Shown: positions 1 through 9,235 of the stretch, in pieces
How the letters are laid out: each line of letters starts with the position of its first letter
Numbering within the stretch: the stretch's first letter is position 1
NCBI RefSeq assembly: GCF_006864455.1
Contig: NZ_QHLK01000001.1
Location: 1 to 64,000 of the forward strand
Length of the DNA stretch: 64,000 nt
Source: Campylobacter sp. MIT 97-5078
GTDB taxonomy: Bacteria > Campylobacterota > Campylobacteria > Campylobacterales > Campylobacteraceae
Reading direction: 5' to 3'
The notes under the pieces: generated by a model
Databases searched by the model: none
Told to the model about the DNA's origin: nothing
Seen by the model: the letters and a program-made list of their open reading frames with translations, nothing else
Position numbers and translations under genes: made by a program

Positions 1-1
1 A

Positions 2-601
2 AAGAAAATTCTTAGCCTTGTAGCATTAGGTTCTTTGTTTGTAAGTTCAGCTTTAGCAGATGATTTTTTAGCTAAAGTTACTCAAGGTGCCTTAAGTGAT
101 AACTCTAAAGGTGTTAAAGTTCTTAGCCTTGATGAGATGAAAGAGGTTAAGGGTGGGTATCAAGTCATTCCTTTGTATAATGGATCTAAATGGAACCCGG
201 CAGATGAGGCCTATGCCATAGCAAAATATACTGAAGGAGAATTACAGTATATGGTAAATTATTTTCAAGACAATGCAAATGCACCAAAAGGACTTTGTGG
301 TATAGATCAAGAAACTTGTTCTAATCCTAGTGCAAATAGACTTACAGCATTTTTACAAGTAACACAAAATTCTATTTCTATGCTTCCTGTCTACATAGTT
401 AAAAGACAAGTAAAAGTTTCTGATTTAGGAAAACCTTATGTACTTTTCACTTATGGCGTTGGAGCATATGATACTCAAGCCAAACAAATGTATAATTTTA
501 ATTCAAGCGGAATGCTAAATAACAATATGATTATTAAAGAAATGGCAAATAAGTATAAGGGACAAATGGAATCTGATCTTGGAGGATGGTATACAAGATG
601 A
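2..601 (+). CDS. Secreted protein with double-glycine-type motif (5' end outside window)
   Basis: The reading frame is open from base 2 and begins with Lys-Lys-Ile-Leu followed by a hydrophobic stretch ending Ser-Ser-Ala-Leu-Ala, a typical Sec signal peptide, so the start codon lies just upstream of the window and not at the internal TTG at 35. After cleavage (Ala-Asp-Asp) comes a short region and then LSLDEMKEVKGGY, which resembles the double-glycine leaders of bacteriocin-type peptides, except that here it sits about 35 residues inside a Sec-exported protein. The remaining ~150 residues contain two cysteines (LCGIDQETC) that could form a disulfide in the periplasm. I do not recognise a named family. 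It overlaps the next gene by 4 bases, so the two are probably translationally coupled. Export is well supported; the role is unknown. Confidence 0.7.
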   Translation, partial: KKILSLVALGSLFVSSALADDFLAKVTQGALSDNSKGVKVLSLDEMKEVKGGYQVIPLYNGSKWNPADEAYAIAKYTEGELQYMVNYFQDNANAPKGLCGIDQETCSNPSANRLTAFLQVTQNSISMLPVYIVKRQVKVSDLGKPYVLFTYGVGAYDTQAKQMYNFNSSGMLNNNMIIKEMANKYKGQMESDLGGWYTR

Positions 602-1374
602 TGATAACCTTAAGCTCTTTTAATAGATGTTTTGGAAATAATCCGCTAGAAACACTTACTAAGATAAGAGACGAAGGTATTCAAAATGGAAATCCTGAAC
701 TTACAAGAGAAGCAAGAGAAACACTTGGCAATAGTTTTATAACTGTATACAAGTATTATGAAAAATTAAGTGATAAAGTAGGATTACTTGAAGGCTCAAT
801 AGAAGATAAACTTAGAAAAAATGAATTATCAGAATCCGAAACCAAAAGTTTATTTAAATGGATAGATGAAAATACAACGACGCATTGGATGGAAATTGAC
901 GGGGTGAGTTATGATGAAGCTTATACTGAAGTCTTTCATACGAGCAAAAGTATAGATGAATTTAAAACAAAATATCGCGAGCTTCAACAAAAATATTTGT
1001 TTAATTTTAATAGCAATAATTCATCACAAAAAAAACCTCAAGAACAAGTTCATAAAGAATTGCAAGATAACAATCAAAACGCTTCTGTAAATTCTACCTC
1101 AATAACAAAAGACAATCAAGCAAACCAAACCCAAGAAACAAAACCTTTTAAACCCATACAAGGTGAAAGTAAAAACAAAGAAACTTACAAAGATGACAAT
1201 ATAAGAAGTGAATTTTTAAAAAAACTCTTAGAAGATAAATTTAGCACAAGTGAAGAGTTAAAAATTCTTTTTGGTATGAAAACAAGTGATGATGATACAA
1301 GTAATGATAATTTTAGAAAGATTATTTCTCAAATGGGTTTAAATAATATAAAGGGTATAGATATAAGAGCTTAA
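598..1374 (+). CDS. Hypothetical protein, translationally coupled to the upstream secreted protein
   Basis: This is a 258-residue ORF. An in-frame ATG at 586 is possible, but ATG at 598 is preferred: it forms an ATGA overlap with the stop of the upstream gene and is preceded by GGAGGA at 581-586. The protein has no signal peptide or membrane segment. The N-terminal half is predicted helical and charged. A low-complexity Asn/Gln/Lys/Ser-rich linker lies at about residues 140-195, followed by a small C-terminal helical region. No family was recognised. The arrangement of a secreted protein followed by a cytosolic protein could be a substrate with a chaperone or an immunity-like partner, but nothing in the sequence demonstrates this. 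It lies in an accessory region next to a decayed restriction gene. Confidence 0.6.
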   Translation: MMITLSSFNRCFGNNPLETLTKIRDEGIQNGNPELTREARETLGNSFITVYKYYEKLSDKVGLLEGSIEDKLRKNELSESETKSLFKWIDENTTTHWMEIDGVSYDEAYTEVFHTSKSIDEFKTKYRELQQKYLFNFNSNNSSQKKPQEQVHKELQDNNQNASVNSTSITKDNQANQTQETKPFKPIQGESKNKETYKDDNIRSEFLKKLLEDKFSTSEELKILFGMKTSDDDTSNDNFRKIISQMGLNNIKGIDIRA

Positions 1375-1431
1375 GAATATTAAAACTTTGATTTAAAATA
1401 ATATAAAGTAAAAAGAGTTTTATATTTTTAA

Positions 1432-2865
1432 GCCTCTTTGGCTTTTAAAACTCTAGCTTTATCTAAGAGTTTGCTTAATTCTTTTGATAAAATTTATTTG
1501 CTTAATTTACACGGAGATAGCAACAAATACGAAGTCTGTCCAGACGGAAGCAAGGATGAAAATGTATTTGACATTAAACAAGGTGCAGGTATAAGCATTT
1601 TTGTAAAGACAAAACCTAAAAAAATCTCTAAGCAATACACCAAAATGTGAAGTATTCTATTGTGATTTATATGGCAAACGCAAGGACAAATACACCTTTC
1701 TCTATGAAAACACTTTAGATTCTATCACTTGGCAAACCTTGAAGTCGCAATTTCCAACTTATGAATTTTTTATTCAAAATAATAAATTAAGAAAAGCCTA
1801 TAATGAAGGGTAGAGCATTAAAGAGATTTTTGCTAAAACAGGGCTTGGAATCTGCACTTATAGAGACTTCTTTTGCTATGCAAATTCTAAAGATGAATTA
1901 AAAAATCGTATAGAACTTTTTAGCAAACAAGAAATTGAATCAAACAGAACATATTTTAACTTACCAAAAGATTCTAGAGACTGGACAATTCAAAACGCAA
2001 AGCAAGAGTTTTTACAAACAAACTTAAATGATAATCTTATAAAAAGGTACATTTTAAGCCTTTTGACTTTAAATATATTTATTTTACTGGAAAATCTAAA
2101 GGGTTTTTGGGGTGTCCTGCTGGAGCAGTGCAAAATTTAATGTTACAAAATAATGTTGGTTTAGTTTGTTATCGCACTTGTGGAGTAAATGGGCTGGATA
2201 ATATATTAATTGCAAATACCTTGATTGATTTACACTTAGTAGGAGGTGGGAGTAATATTTTTCCGCTTTATAATTATTCTCTAAATTTACGGCTGGAAAA
2301 CTTCACCCATGAATTTAGAAGCTTTATTGATTCTAAATATAACGAACATTTTAGCCCTGAAGTGATTCTAGGCTATATCTACGCTGTGTTTTTTCATAAA
2401 GACTATAGAGAAAAATATATTGATTTTTTAAAAATTGACTTTCCAAAGATTTTATTTGTAGAATCCAAAGAGAAATTTTTAACTCTAAGTGCATTGGGAC
2501 AAGAATTAATCGCTACACATTTAATGCAAGATTCTACAATAGACATTCCGCTTTCGCATAAATTTGATAATATTCAATCTATCGGTGAGGCATTGTTTAA
2601 AGACGATAACGACAAAAACTTGCAAATCATAAAACCAAATTATATCGCAAAAGACCAAAAGCTTTTTGTAAATGATTCTTTGCATTTTTGCGGAGTTGCT
2701 AAGGAAGTGTGGGAATATAAAATCGGCGGTTATCAAGTTTTGGATAAATACCTCAAAAGCCACAAGGGCGAGGAGATAGATTTTGAATATTTTACAAAAA
2801 TCATTCAAACCTTAAGCAAAAGTTTAGAGATAGAAGAAGAGATTGCAAGAGTGGGGCTAGTTTAG
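1432..2865 (+). pseudogene. Decayed type IIG/ISP restriction-modification enzyme (C-terminal fragment)
   Basis: Translating across frames recovers a continuous ~475-residue C-terminal part of a large combined restriction-methyltransferase (Cj0690c-like). Frame 1 (about 1432-1636) gives FDKIYLLNLHGDSNKYE and a Gly-rich IKQGAGISIFVK block. The reading then shifts near 1636-1645 to a second frame (CEVFYCDLYGKRKDKY), which has a nonsense TAG at 1813-1815. It returns to frame 1 near 2045 with HFKPFDFKYIYFTGKSKGF, the target-recognition-region signature of these enzymes, and runs to a stop at 2863-2865. The C-terminal IGGYQVLDKYLKSHKG block is also typical. The helicase/nuclease and methyltransferase N-terminal parts are absent, since a stop lies at 1429-1431. 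Two compensating frameshifts, one nonsense codon and the missing N-terminus make it non-functional. Confidence 0.75.
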
Positions 2866-3093
2866 TTAGAGTTTGCAACTTATTTTTTATTTGCATAAGA
2901 GTTCGTATAGTGTTGAGTGATATTTGAGGTTGTAGAATTAAACGTTTTATACCTTTTTTGATTTTGTTTTTAGGATTATAGGGCTCTAAAATCGGCAAAT
3001 AAAAAATCATCGCCAAAAGCTGAATTTGCAAAGATCAAAGCCAAACAGAAAGAAAAGCCAATTCTTTTAAGTTTAAAATTTTGCTTTAAAGCT
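2866..3093 (-). other. Intergenic remnant: possible signal-peptide relic downstream of msrA
   Basis: This short gap separates the restriction-gene relic from the msrA stop. On the minus strand, bases of about 3063-2990 read LKRIGFSFCLALIFANSAFG and then Asp-Asp, which looks like a clean Sec signal peptide with cleavage after Ala-Phe-Gly. The frame closes soon after, and a neighbouring frame continues with a Lys/Ile/Leu-rich segment. It may be the decayed start of a small exported protein, or chance in AT-rich DNA. No start codon with a convincing ribosome-binding site was found, so it is not called as a gene. Confidence 0.25.
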
Positions 3094-3648
3094 TTATTTG
3101 TCAAGATGAGCTTCAAGTTTTTTGATTTTAGGGGCGATGATGACTTGACAATACGCTTGATTTGGGTTTTTCTCAAAATACTTTTGATGATATTCTTCAG
3201 CCTTTGTATAGTTTTGAAGTTTGCTTACTTGCGTAACTATAGGTTTTGCGTAGTTTGAGGCTTGCTTTGTGATAAAAGCTTGAATTATCTTTTTATCCGC
3301 CTCATCTTCATAAAAAATCACTGATCTATATTGCACTCCCACATCAGTGCCTTGTTTGTCTTTGCTTGTTGGATCGTGAATGACAAAGAAAAGCTCCAAA
3401 AGCTTTTCAAGGCTGATTTGACTTTCATCATAGTTGATTTTTGCTACTTCTATGTTGCCATCGCCTCTTGAAACGCTTTCATAGCTAGGATTTGCCTTGC
3501 CACCGCTATAGCCAACTTCAGTTTTAAGCACGCCCTCAACACGATCAAAGCTTGCCTCAACACACCAAAAGCAACCACCACCTAAAATGATTTCTTTGCC
3601 AAAAGCAATGTTTATCATCACAAACATCCCTAAAATAAACTTTTTCAT
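3094..3648 (-). CDS. msrA: Peptide methionine sulfoxide reductase MsrA (exported form)
   Basis: MsrA reduces the S-epimer of methionine sulfoxide in proteins, using a catalytic cysteine recycled by thioredoxin-like donors. The signature GCFWC is at residues 25-29, with Cys26 as the nucleophile, followed by [14 protein letters not shown] and [19 protein letters not shown], all diagnostic. The protein is 184 residues, and residues 1-17 form a hydrophobic N-terminus ending Ala-Phe-Gly that looks like a Sec signal peptide. Activity in the periplasm, repairing oxidised envelope proteins, is therefore inferred. A C-terminal Cys in [11 protein letters not shown] is a candidate resolving cysteine. 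It is the last gene of the minus-strand group aspS-adk-ppa-msrA, with a 43-base gap after ppa. Identity is very secure; the location is inferred. Confidence 0.93.
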   Translation of the reverse strand: MKKFILGMFVMINIAFGKEIILGGGCFWCVEASFDRVEGVLKTEVGYSGGKANPSYESVSRGDGNIEVAKINYDESQISLEKLLELFFVIHDPTSKDKQGTDVGVQYRSVIFYEDEADKKIIQAFITKQASNYAKPIVTQVSKLQNYTKAEEYHQKYFEKNPNQAYCQVIIAPKIKKLEAHLDK

Positions 3649-3691
3649 TTGTATAATTCTAGCTTTTTATAAATAAGCTTAAATTTAAGAC

Positions 3692-4210
3692 TTATTTATA
3701 GTTTTTAACAGCTTTTTCTAGGATTTTAACTGCCTCATCTACACCTTTGAAATCTTGCACTTTTACCCATTTTTCAGGCTCAAGTATTTTATAAGTTTCA
3801 AAGAAATTTTTAATTTGTGCTAGGCTTGCCTTTGGCATATCATCAAGGCTTTTTATCTCTTTATATCTAGCGTCTATTTTATCGCTTGGCACAGCTAAAA
3901 GCTTTTCATCCATCCCGTTTTCATCTTCCATGATCAAGACACCTATCAAACGGCAAGGCATCACCGCTCCTGCTTGTATAGGATAATCATTTAGCACAAG
4001 TATATCCACAGGATCACCATCATCTGCTAAGGTATTAGCGATAAAGCCATAATTTGCCGGATAATACACTGCACTAGCCATAACGCGATCTACAAACACT
4101 GCTCCGCTATCTTTATCAAGCTCGTATTTTATGCTTGATCCATAAGGGATTTCTATCACTGCGTTGATTTTGTCTGGAATTTTTCCTATTTGTATCTTTG
4201 AGATATCCAT
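3692..4210 (-). CDS. ppa: Inorganic pyrophosphatase
   Basis: This cytosolic, Mg-dependent family I pyrophosphatase hydrolyses PPi to two phosphates, which pulls tRNA charging, nucleotide polymerisation and other PPi-releasing reactions forward. The 172-residue length is normal for the bacterial hexameric type. The metal-binding signature DDGDPVDILV is at about residues 63-72. The N-terminal IEIPYGSSIKYELDKDSG and VYYPANYGFI blocks are also characteristic. It starts one base after the adk stop, so adk and ppa are surely co-transcribed, with aspS upstream. This is the same order as in C. jejuni. Confidence 0.96.
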   Translation of the reverse strand: MDISKIQIGKIPDKINAVIEIPYGSSIKYELDKDSGAVFVDRVMASAVYYPANYGFIANTLADDGDPVDILVLNDYPIQAGAVMPCRLIGVLIMEDENGMDEKLLAVPSDKIDARYKEIKSLDDMPKASLAQIKNFFETYKILEPEKWVKVQDFKGVDEAVKILEKAVKNYK

Positions 4211-4211
4211 T

Positions 4212-4787
4212 TTACTTTCCTTTCTTTTCTTGTATAAGTTTTTTGATATCAGCGACGATTTCTTCTATACTGCGTTCGCCATTGATGACAAAATGAAGAT
4301 TTTTTGCCTTATAAAAGTCTTGAATTTCTTTTAAAGGCTCAATATATACTTTCATTCTGTTATTAAACACATTCTCATCATCATCAGCCCCACGTGCTCG
4401 TCCTAGCACTCTTTCTTTAGCTACAGCTTCACTCACTGCGATTTCGATTACGCCTTTTAGCTTAACTTCTTTGTGTTTTTCAAGCTCTGTTTCAAAGGCT
4501 TGCATTTGTTCTATGCTTCTTGGATAGCCATCGATCAGAATAATAGGTGTTGGTGCAGCTTTAAGAGCTGAAAGTATGGTATTTACCACTACTTCTAAAG
4601 GCACTAAATTTCCCTTTGAGATGAAGCTATCGATAAGCTTGCCAAGTTCTGTTTGCTTAGCCACTTCTTCACGCAGTAAATCTCCTGTTGAATAATGCGT
4701 AATTTGCTCATCATCTTGAGCAATAATGCTCGCATCGGTGGTTTTACCACTTCCGGGTGCTCCTATGATTAAAAATAATTCTTTCAT
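4212..4787 (-). CDS. adk: Adenylate kinase
   Basis: Adenylate kinase interconverts ATP + AMP and 2 ADP in the cytosol, setting adenylate balance. The Walker A motif GAPGSGKT is at residues 9-16. The AMP-binding TGDLLREEV and DGYPRSIEQ segments and the LID arginines in [13 protein letters not shown] are visible. At 191 residues it is the short form, in which the LID domain is reduced and lacks the four-Cys zinc site; this is usual for Campylobacter. Its ATG overlaps the aspS stop by four bases (4784-4787), giving translational coupling in the aspS-adk-ppa operon. Confidence 0.96.
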   Translation of the reverse strand: MKELFLIIGAPGSGKTTDASIIAQDDEQITHYSTGDLLREEVAKQTELGKLIDSFISKGNLVPLEVVVNTILSALKAAPTPIILIDGYPRSIEQMQAFETELEKHKEVKLKGVIEIAVSEAVAKERVLGRARGADDDENVFNNRMKVYIEPLKEIQDFYKAKNLHFVINGERSIEEIVADIKKLIQEKKGK

Positions 4788-6535
4788 TTCACATTCTCCC
4801 TTAATTTAAGTCCAAGTTCTCTCATTGCTTCAGCATTTGGCTTTGAAGGTGCATCAGTCATCAGACATTGTGCGCGTTGTGTCTTTGGAAAGGCGATGAC
4901 TTCTCTAATGCTATTTGCTTTATTTACAAGCATGATAAGTCTATCAAGTCCTATGGCTATGCCCGCATGTGGCGGTGCTCCAAAATTTAGCGCGTCAAGC
5001 AAGAAACCAAATTTTTCATTTTGCTCTTCTTCGTTGATATTTAAAAGCTTAAAGACTTTTTGTTGAATTTCATTTTTATGAATTCTTACACTCCCTCCGC
5101 CTAATTCAACGCCGTTTAAAACGACATCATAAGCAATTGATTGAATTTTTTCTAAATCCTCTTCATCTATATTTTTTGGCATGGTAAAGGGGTGGTGCAT
5201 GGCTGAGTAAGAACCATCATCATTTTGCTCAAACATAGGAAAATCAACCACCCACAAAAACTCAAGTCTATTTTCATCGATGATATTTAAATTTTGAGCT
5301 AAAAACACCCTAAATCGCCCCATATAATCAAGCACGACTTTTTTCACTCCAGCCCCAAAAAACACCACATCGCCCACCTCAAGTTCGCATCTTTTTACAA
5401 GCTCATCTAAGTCTTTTTGTTCAAAAAATTTACACAGAGGACCCTTAAGTCCGTCTTCTTTAACCTGTATAAAAGCAAGCCCAGCTGCTCCAAATTTACG
5501 CACAAATTCTTCAAAGCCTTGCATTTGTCTTTTTGAAAAGATGGTATCGCCCTTTGGCACTCTTAAGGCTTTTATGCGGTTTTTCTTAGAATCTGAAGCG
5601 ATTTTTGCAAAAATTTCATTATTTGATCGGGCAAAAATATCGATAACATCAACAAGTTTTAAGTCAAATCTTAAGTCCGGCTTATCAGAGCCATACTCCT
5701 CCATAGCTTGTTTGTAAGTCATTCGCATAAAAGGGATTTGTATGTCTTTGCCACAGGCTTTAAAAATATCTTTTAAAAAAGTTTCAGCCACCTTTATAAC
5801 TTCATCTTCTCCGCCAAAACTTAACTCAACATCAATTTGAGTAAATTCAGGTTGCCTGTCAGCTCTTAAGTCCTCATCTCTAAAACATTTTGCGATTTGA
5901 AAATAGCGATCAAAACCAGCACACATTAAAAGCTGTTTAAAAAGCTGTGGGCTTTGAGGTAGAGCATAAAATTCGCCTTGATGCACACGAGAAGGCACGA
6001 GATAGTCCCTTGCTCCTTCTGGAGTAGCTTTTGTTAAAATAGGCGTTTCAACCTCTAAAAATCCCATATTGGTTAAGGAATTTCGTGCGACTATACAAGC
6101 CTTTGAGCGAAGGGAGAAATTTTCAAAAAGCTTAGGGTTTCTTAAGTCTAAGAAGCGGTATTTTAGCCTTAATTCTTCATTTACGCTTTCATCGCCTATG
6201 CCAAAAGGGGTTGTAAAACTTTCATTTTCGATGATAAGTTCATCAACTACAACTTCAATCTGCCCAGTTTTGAGCTTAGGATTTGCTAAACCTTCGCCTC
6301 TTGGGCGGATTTTTCCTTTAGCAATAAGAACAAATTCGTTTCTTATTTTCGAGGCTATTTCATGAGCTTTTTGACTATCGTTTGGATCACAAACCAATTG
6401 GATAAGCCCACTTCTATCACGCAAATCGATGAAAATTACTCCACCATGATCGCGGTAATTGTTTGCCCAGCCACACAATCTTACTTCTTGTCCTACATTA
6501 TTTATATCTAAATCTGTATTATAATGAGTTCGCAA
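4784..6535 (-). CDS. aspS: Aspartyl-tRNA synthetase
   Basis: This class II synthetase charges tRNA-Asp; in Campylobacter, which lacks AsnRS, it is probably non-discriminating and also charges tRNA-Asn for transamidation. The 583-residue length is typical. An N-terminal OB-fold anticodon domain carries [14 protein letters not shown]. Class II motifs follow: [38 protein letters not shown] (motif 2), and [11 protein letters not shown] near the C-terminus (motif 3). The GAD insertion domain is between motifs 2 and 3. The start is TTG at 6533-6535, chosen because the AAGGA at about 6543-6547 fits and the next in-frame starts would truncate the OB fold. It heads the aspS-adk-ppa group and is divergent from nadK. 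Confidence 0.96.
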   Translation of the reverse strand: MRTHYNTDLDINNVGQEVRLCGWANNYRDHGGVIFIDLRDRSGLIQLVCDPNDSQKAHEIASKIRNEFVLIAKGKIRPRGEGLANPKLKTGQIEVVVDELIIENESFTTPFGIGDESVNEELRLKYRFLDLRNPKLFENFSLRSKACIVARNSLTNMGFLEVETPILTKATPEGARDYLVPSRVHQGEFYALPQSPQLFKQLLMCAGFDRYFQIAKCFRDEDLRADRQPEFTQIDVELSFGGEDEVIKVAETFLKDIFKACGKDIQIPFMRMTYKQAMEEYGSDKPDLRFDLKLVDVIDIFARSNNEIFAKIASDSKKNRIKALRVPKGDTIFSKRQMQGFEEFVRKFGAAGLAFIQVKEDGLKGPLCKFFEQKDLDELVKRCELEVGDVVFFGAGVKKVVLDYMGRFRVFLAQNLNIIDENRLEFLWVVDFPMFEQNDDGSYSAMHHPFTMPKNIDEEDLEKIQSIAYDVVLNGVELGGGSVRIHKNEIQQKVFKLLNINEEEQNEKFGFLLDALNFGAPPHAGIAIGLDRLIMLVNKANSIREVIAFPKTQRAQCLMTDAPSKPNAEAMRELGLKLRENVK

Positions 6536-6567
6536 ATTTTTCCTTTTTTGATGAAAATATTTACAAG

Positions 6568-6573
6568 ATTATA
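6568..6573 (-). promoter_or_regulatory. Sigma-70 -10 box for aspS
   Basis: On the minus strand the sequence TATTATAATCTTG contains a perfect TATAAT about 33 bases before the aspS TTG start. It sits in T-rich DNA without an obvious -35, as is usual for Campylobacter sigma-70 promoters. Transcription would start near 6561. Confidence 0.6.
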
Positions 6574-6606
6574 ATAAATTTAGCCTTTTATTTTGCTAAG
6601 TTTTGT

Positions 6607-6612
6607 TATAAT
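6607..6612 (+). promoter_or_regulatory. -10 box positioned for a leaderless nadK transcript
   Basis: A perfect TATAAT at 6607-6612 lies only five bases before the nadK ATG (6618-6620), with no Shine-Dalgarno between them. The expected transcription start, about 6-7 bases past the -10, coincides with the A of the ATG, so the mRNA should be leaderless or nearly so. Confidence 0.6.
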
Positions 6613-6617
6613 TTTTT

Positions 6618-7478
6618 ATGCAAAATGAACTAAATTATAAAAATATACGAAAAATAGGGCTTGTTTCAAGGCATAATACACAGCTTGATGATGAAATTGC
6701 TTTTCTTGCAAGGCTTTTAAAGGCAAGAGGTATAGAGCTTTTTTTAAGTGATGAAAGTTCTTGCACGCTTGATTTGATAAGGTTTGACTTTCACACACTT
6801 TGCAAAGAATGCGATCTTATCATCTCTTTGGGTGGCGATGGCACGCTTATATCCTTATGTCGCAGGCTTTGGAAGTATGATAAGGCAGTTTTAGGGATCA
6901 ATGCTGGTAATCTTGGTTTTTTAACGGGTTTTAAAGTGAGTGAGGCTGAGGATTTTTTTGAAGATTTTTTTCGGGGCGAATTTAGGCTTGAAAAATCTTT
7001 TTTACTTGAGATAAATCTTGAAAAAAAAGACAGCACAAAACTTAATAAAATCGCCTTTAATGACGCTGTTTTTCGTCAAAGTAATTCTTTTTCAATGACG
7101 CATATTAAAGTTCTAGAAAAAGGTAAGGTGTTTAACGAATATAATGGAGATGGGCTTATCATCGCTACTCCAGCTGGTTCAACAGCATATAATTTAAGTG
7201 CAAATGGTCCTATAGTTTATGCTTTGGCTGAAGTTTTTTTGCTTACACCTATTTGTTCTCATTCACTTACCCAACGCCCTATCGTTTTGCCAAGGTGTTT
7301 TAAGCTTGAAGTGCAAGCGAGCGATTGTGTGCTTTGCATAGATGGACAAGAGAATTTCTTACTCAAAGACTTTAAAAGCGTGCAGCTTGGTTTAAGTGAT
7401 AAAAGTGTTCGTTTGATATATAGAAAAAACAGAAGTTATTTTCAAGTTTTAAAAGAGAAGTTGCAGTGGGGAAATTAG
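6618..7478 (+). CDS. nadK: NAD kinase
   Basis: NAD kinase phosphorylates NAD to NADP in the cytosol, the only route to NADP. The 286-residue protein shows the GGDG motif (residues 72-75, in [11 protein letters not shown]) and the downstream [20 protein letters not shown] motif that forms the NAD site. ATG at 6618 is used because the N-terminus aligns with the C. jejuni protein from its first residue. No ribosome-binding site precedes it and a TATAAT box ends five bases upstream, so translation is probably from a leaderless mRNA. recN follows after 25 bases and is likely co-transcribed. Confidence 0.95.
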   Translation: MQNELNYKNIRKIGLVSRHNTQLDDEIAFLARLLKARGIELFLSDESSCTLDLIRFDFHTLCKECDLIISLGGDGTLISLCRRLWKYDKAVLGINAGNLGFLTGFKVSEAEDFFEDFFRGEFRLEKSFLLEINLEKKDSTKLNKIAFNDAVFRQSNSFSMTHIKVLEKGKVFNEYNGDGLIIATPAGSTAYNLSANGPIVYALAEVFLLTPICSHSLTQRPIVLPRCFKLEVQASDCVLCIDGQENFLLKDFKSVQLGLSDKSVRLIYRKNRSYFQVLKEKLQWGN

Positions 7479-7503
7479 TTTTTCGCTTTTTAATGAGGGA
7501 TAA

Positions 7504-9030
7504 ATGATTACTAAAGTTTTTATGCGTGAAAATGTGGGATTTAAGCTTGCCGAGCTTGACCTAAAGCCCGGTTTAACAGTCTTTACGGGTTTAAGTGGGG
7601 CTGGAAAATCTGTGCTTTTTAAGGGCATACTTTCAGCCTTTGCTTTGAGCGATTCTGAAGCGAAATTTGTAGAACTTGAACTTAATGATAGGCTTGATTT
7701 AAACGATTTTGGTATTTTTGCTGAAGAAGAAAACTCATTTAAAATGCTTAAAGATAAAGCAACAAAATACTTCATCAATAACCAAAGTATCGCTAAAAAG
7801 TCCTTAAATCAACTTTGTAAAGGCTTTGTAAAATATCTTAGTGCAAAGGAAAATAACGAGTTTTCAAATGAAAATTTTTTATTTTTGCTTGATGCTCTTG
7901 AGGAACAAAAAGATGCAAATTTTATAAATTTAAAGCTTGAATTTAGCGAAGTTTTTAAGCGATTTTTGCAGGTAAAAAATGAACTTGAAATACTTTTAAA
8001 AGAAGAGCAAAAAGTAGAAGAACTTAAAGAACTTGCCCAACTTCAAATTCAAAAAATCGAACAGATCAATCCAAAGCCAAACGAGTTTGAGGAACTGATG
8101 AATCTCAAAAAAAGGCTTTCAAAAAAGGATAAGATCGAGCAAGCTTGGGCTCAAGCAAATGGAATTTTTGCTCTTGAAAAAAGCGTTTTGGAGGCTTTGA
8201 GTTTAAGTGAAGTGGATTCGAGTTTTTTTTCTGATTGTTTAAACGAACTTAGGGTTATTGCTGAAAAACAAAGTTTTGATGAGATTGAATTTGATATAGA
8301 AGCTGTGCTTGATCGTATAGAAAGTTTATCAGGACTGATAAAACGTTATGAAAGTGTGGAAAATGCCTTACTTGTCCTAGAACAAAAAAAGAAAGAACTT
8401 GCTCGCTATGAGAATTTAAGCTTTGAAAAAAAGGAGCTTGAAATTCAACTTAAAGAACTTGAAGAACAAGTTTTAAGTTTAGCCCAAAATATCAGTGCAA
8501 AAAGAAAACAAAACCTAAACACACTTGAGAAATTTTTAAACGAATATCTACAGAATTTATATATGAAAAATATTCATCTAAGCTTGAATACAACAGAGCT
8601 TAATGAGCTTGGCTTTGATGTGGTAAATCTTGAGATTGATAAAACCGGACTTAAAAATCTCAGTTCAGGCGAACTTAACCGCCTAAGACTTGCATTTATC
8701 GCCACACAATGTAGGATTTTAAATGCTGGTAGAGGCATTATCTTTTTAGATGAAATCGATGCGAATTTAAGCGGAAAGGAAGCTATGAGTATAGCTAAGG
8801 TGCTTGATGAACTTTCAAAGTATTATCAAATCTTTGCCATTTCTCATTTACCTCAACTTTCTTCTTATGCGTGTAATCATTTTTTAGTCGAAAAACAAGG
8901 CACGCAAAGCATAGTAAGAAGACTTGAAAAAGATGAAAGGGTAAATGAACTAGCAAGAATGGTAAGTGGCGAAAAAATCACAACTCAAGCTCTAGAATTT
9001 GCTAAAACTTTGCTTGAAAATGCAAAATGA
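7504..9030 (+). CDS. recN: DNA repair protein RecN
   Basis: RecN is an SMC-like ATPase that acts early in double-strand-break repair, bridging DNA ends and supporting RecA. The Walker A motif GLSGAGKS is at residues 29-36. A long coiled-coil region (about 150-350) includes the repeated Glu/Leu/Lys-rich helices. The ABC signature is [13 protein letters not shown] and Walker B is [13 protein letters not shown] near the C-terminus. At 508 residues it is shorter than the ~550-residue E. coli protein, as is usual in epsilonproteobacteria. It follows nadK on the same strand. A 205-base AT-rich gap separates it from cbrR. Confidence 0.93.
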   Translation: MITKVFMRENVGFKLAELDLKPGLTVFTGLSGAGKSVLFKGILSAFALSDSEAKFVELELNDRLDLNDFGIFAEEENSFKMLKDKATKYFINNQSIAKKSLNQLCKGFVKYLSAKENNEFSNENFLFLLDALEEQKDANFINLKLEFSEVFKRFLQVKNELEILLKEEQKVEELKELAQLQIQKIEQINPKPNEFEELMNLKKRLSKKDKIEQAWAQANGIFALEKSVLEALSLSEVDSSFFSDCLNELRVIAEKQSFDEIEFDIEAVLDRIESLSGLIKRYESVENALLVLEQKKKELARYENLSFEKKELEIQLKELEEQVLSLAQNISAKRKQNLNTLEKFLNEYLQNLYMKNIHLSLNTTELNELGFDVVNLEIDKTGLKNLSSGELNRLRLAFIATQCRILNAGRGIIFLDEIDANLSGKEAMSIAKVLDELSKYYQIFAISHLPQLSSYACNHFLVEKQGTQSIVRRLEKDERVNELARMVSGEKITTQALEFAKTLLENAK

Positions 9031-9193
9031 GTTTTAATATATCTTATTTGAAATTTTAGATATATAAATAATATATTGTAAGTAAAAGTAAAACTACAAA
9101 CTTTTTATATTTTAGACGCGTTTTTTGATAATAAAAACTTGAAATTCTTTAGCTTTTAGCCTAAATTTAAGCAAAATTATAACAAAGAAATGC

Positions 9194-9199
9194 TAAAAT
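9194..9199 (+). promoter_or_regulatory. Extended -10 promoter for cbrR and downstream genes
   Basis: TGCTAAAATT at 9191-9200 matches the Campylobacter extended -10 (TGxTAAAAT), about 37 bases before the cbrR ATG, in T-rich surroundings. The predicted 5' leader is about 30 bases. The tight spacing of the next genes suggests this promoter may drive a long run. Confidence 0.5.
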
Positions 9200-9235
9200 T
9201 AAGGCTTTATTAAACCAAAATATAAAGCGATATTC

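Noticed and set aside
598-1374. Toxin-antitoxin or effector-immunity pair with the upstream secreted protein
   Set aside because: Only gene overlap supports it; neither protein has a recognisable toxin, immunity or DNA-binding motif.
2801-3031. Minus-strand ORF of 76 codons between the restriction relic and msrA
   Set aside because: Its start lies without a ribosome-binding site, it overlaps the end of the relic, and its Lys/Leu/Ile-rich content is what AT-rich DNA gives by chance.
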